From: an uncultured Flavobacteriales bacterium
Lineage (GTDB): Bacteria; Bacteroidota; Bacteroidia; Flavobacteriales_D; Crocinitomicaceae
Assembly (NCBI GenBank): GCA_903899795.1
Contig: CAIUKX010000124.1
Coordinates: forward strand, 1 to 6,048
Direction: 5' to 3'
Length of the DNA: 6,048 nt
Shown: in pieces, positions 5,261 through 6,048 of the stretch
Position numbering within the stretch: position 1 is the first letter of the stretch
Layout of the letters: every line of letters starts with the position of its first letter
Translations under genes and position numbers: made by a program
The notes under the pieces: generated by a model
Database searches by the model: none
What the model saw: the letters and a program-made list of their open reading frames with translations, nothing else
Told to the model about the DNA's origin: nothing

Positions 5261-6048
5261 ATGAAGCTAAAGATTAATTTCATACTTAAATCAGGTAAAG
5301 AAAAAGTACGCCCAGTTGTTGCGACACTGAGTTTTGGTTACAAAGAATATGATGTATTAAAAAAGAAAAGCATTTATAAACTCGTTACCTATTACACAGG
5401 AGTATCATTTCGCAAAGAGGATTGGGATAGTGAAAATGGAAGACCATACAGTGATACTAAATATGGCGCACAATTACAGCTAAAGAAAAAGATTGAAGAT
5501 ATTTATAACTACTTAGAATTAGACAATGATGTAAAACTCAGTGGTGGAATAACTCCTAAGATTCTAAAAAACACCTTGGACGAAAAACTAAAAGGAAAGG
5601 ATTCGTCTAAGACTGTAAATCGGATTCGTCTGGTTGAGTTTATAGAACAAGAACTTATAACATCCGATAAATTTACAGAAGGAACAATCAATCATTATAA
5701 AACACAGCGAAATAAACTGATTGCCTTTGAAAAAGAAATAGGAAAACAAATCTATACCACCGATTTAAACGAAGAATTGTATTTAGCATTTAAGGCTCAC
5801 GCTACAGTTACAATGACTAAAAACAATGGGGTTTGGGGATGGCAAAAAGATTTCACATCGGTTCTAAATAAAATCAGAAAAAAATATAAGATCAACGTAT
5901 ATAATCCCATTGAAGACATTGCTCCAAAAGATAAGGTCAAAATGAATGAACCTGATGCTCTTTACTTTACGTTTGAGCAAATTACTGAAATCATTAAGTA
6001 CAAGCCTGAAACCGAAATGATGAAGAATATAAAGTTAATTTTATTGAC
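5261..6048 (+). CDS. tyrosine recombinase / phage-type integrase, N-terminal part
   Basis: An open frame of 262 codons starts at ATG 5261 and runs off the right edge with no stop. Residues about 3-62 resemble the arm-type DNA-binding domain of Bacteroidota integrases: a strand-rich start, then YYTGVSFRKEDWDSENGRP (44-62), matching the usual sTGi-x-v-x-p-x-x-W-d pattern. A Lys/Glu-rich helix with a charged stretch follows (about 70-113). Residues about 118-220 look like the SAM-like core-binding domain, including a HYKTQRNKLIAFEKEIG helix and a WGWQKDFTSVLNKIRKKY helix. Residues about 234-262 (LYFTFEQITEIIKYKP onward) look like the first helix of the catalytic domain, just before where the first catalytic Arg should appear. 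The R-H-R-Y residues are therefore not visible, and activity cannot be judged. Family members are about 400 residues. They integrate conjugative elements, prophages or islands, or invert promoters. The gene is more A/T-rich than sucAB, consistent with acquisition. Confidence 0.8.
   Translation, partial: MKLKINFILKSGKEKVRPVVATLSFGYKEYDVLKKKSIYKLVTYYTGVSFRKEDWDSENGRPYSDTKYGAQLQLKKKIEDIYNYLELDNDVKLSGGITPKILKNTLDEKLKGKDSSKTVNRIRLVEFIEQELITSDKFTEGTINHYKTQRNKLIAFEKEIGKQIYTTDLNEELYLAFKAHATVTMTKNNGVWGWQKDFTSVLNKIRKKYKINVYNPIEDIAPKDKVKMNEPDALYFTFEQITEIIKYKPETEMMKNIKLILL

Noticed and set aside
1..6048. CRISPR array, tRNA, rRNA or riboswitch
   Set aside because: No regularly spaced repeats of CRISPR size, no cloverleaf-like sequence, and no recognisable riboswitch core in the gene-free stretches.

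Overview
The window looks like a chromosomal segment from a member of the Bacteroidota, plausibly Flavobacteriales. No gene start here has a Shine-Dalgarno run. Three intergenic regions carry a perfect match to the Bacteroidota -7 promoter motif TAnnTTTG. The recombinase at the right edge has the arm-binding plus SAM-like layout common in that phylum. The phylum call is an inference from these traits; I cannot resolve genus or species.

Layout. Bases 1-114, minus strand: the first 38 codons of an MBOAT-family membrane O-acyltransferase (AlgI-like) running off the left edge. Bases 115-282: an AT-rich divergent promoter region with a -7 motif and a perfect 15-bp dyad. Bases 283-681, plus: a small membrane-anchored protein with a bacterial SH3 domain. 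Bases 682-935: a gap holding a short direct repeat, a G/C-rich REP-like hairpin and the sucA promoter. Bases 936-3659 and 3700-4974, plus: sucA and sucB, encoding the E1 and E2 components of 2-oxoglutarate dehydrogenase, 40 nt apart and closed by a clear intrinsic terminator at 4996-5021. Bases 5022-5260: an AT-rich regulatory gap with direct and inverted repeats. Bases 5261-6048, plus: the N-terminal 262 codons of a tyrosine recombinase, cut by the right edge before its catalytic residues.

Function. SucA decarboxylates 2-oxoglutarate on thiamine diphosphate and passes the succinyl group to the lipoyl arm of SucB, which makes succinyl-CoA. The third subunit, dihydrolipoyl dehydrogenase, is not in the window and must be encoded elsewhere. 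The operon is core metabolism; both flanks look accessory (envelope modification and SH3 anchor on the left, integrase on the right). The right flank may be the start of an integrated element, but its cargo lies outside the window. I found no convincing new multi-gene system inside these 6 kb. The items most worth a second look are the hidden MBOAT gene start, the repeat architecture fused to the recombinase promoter, the REP-like element upstream of sucA, and the orphan SH3 membrane protein.
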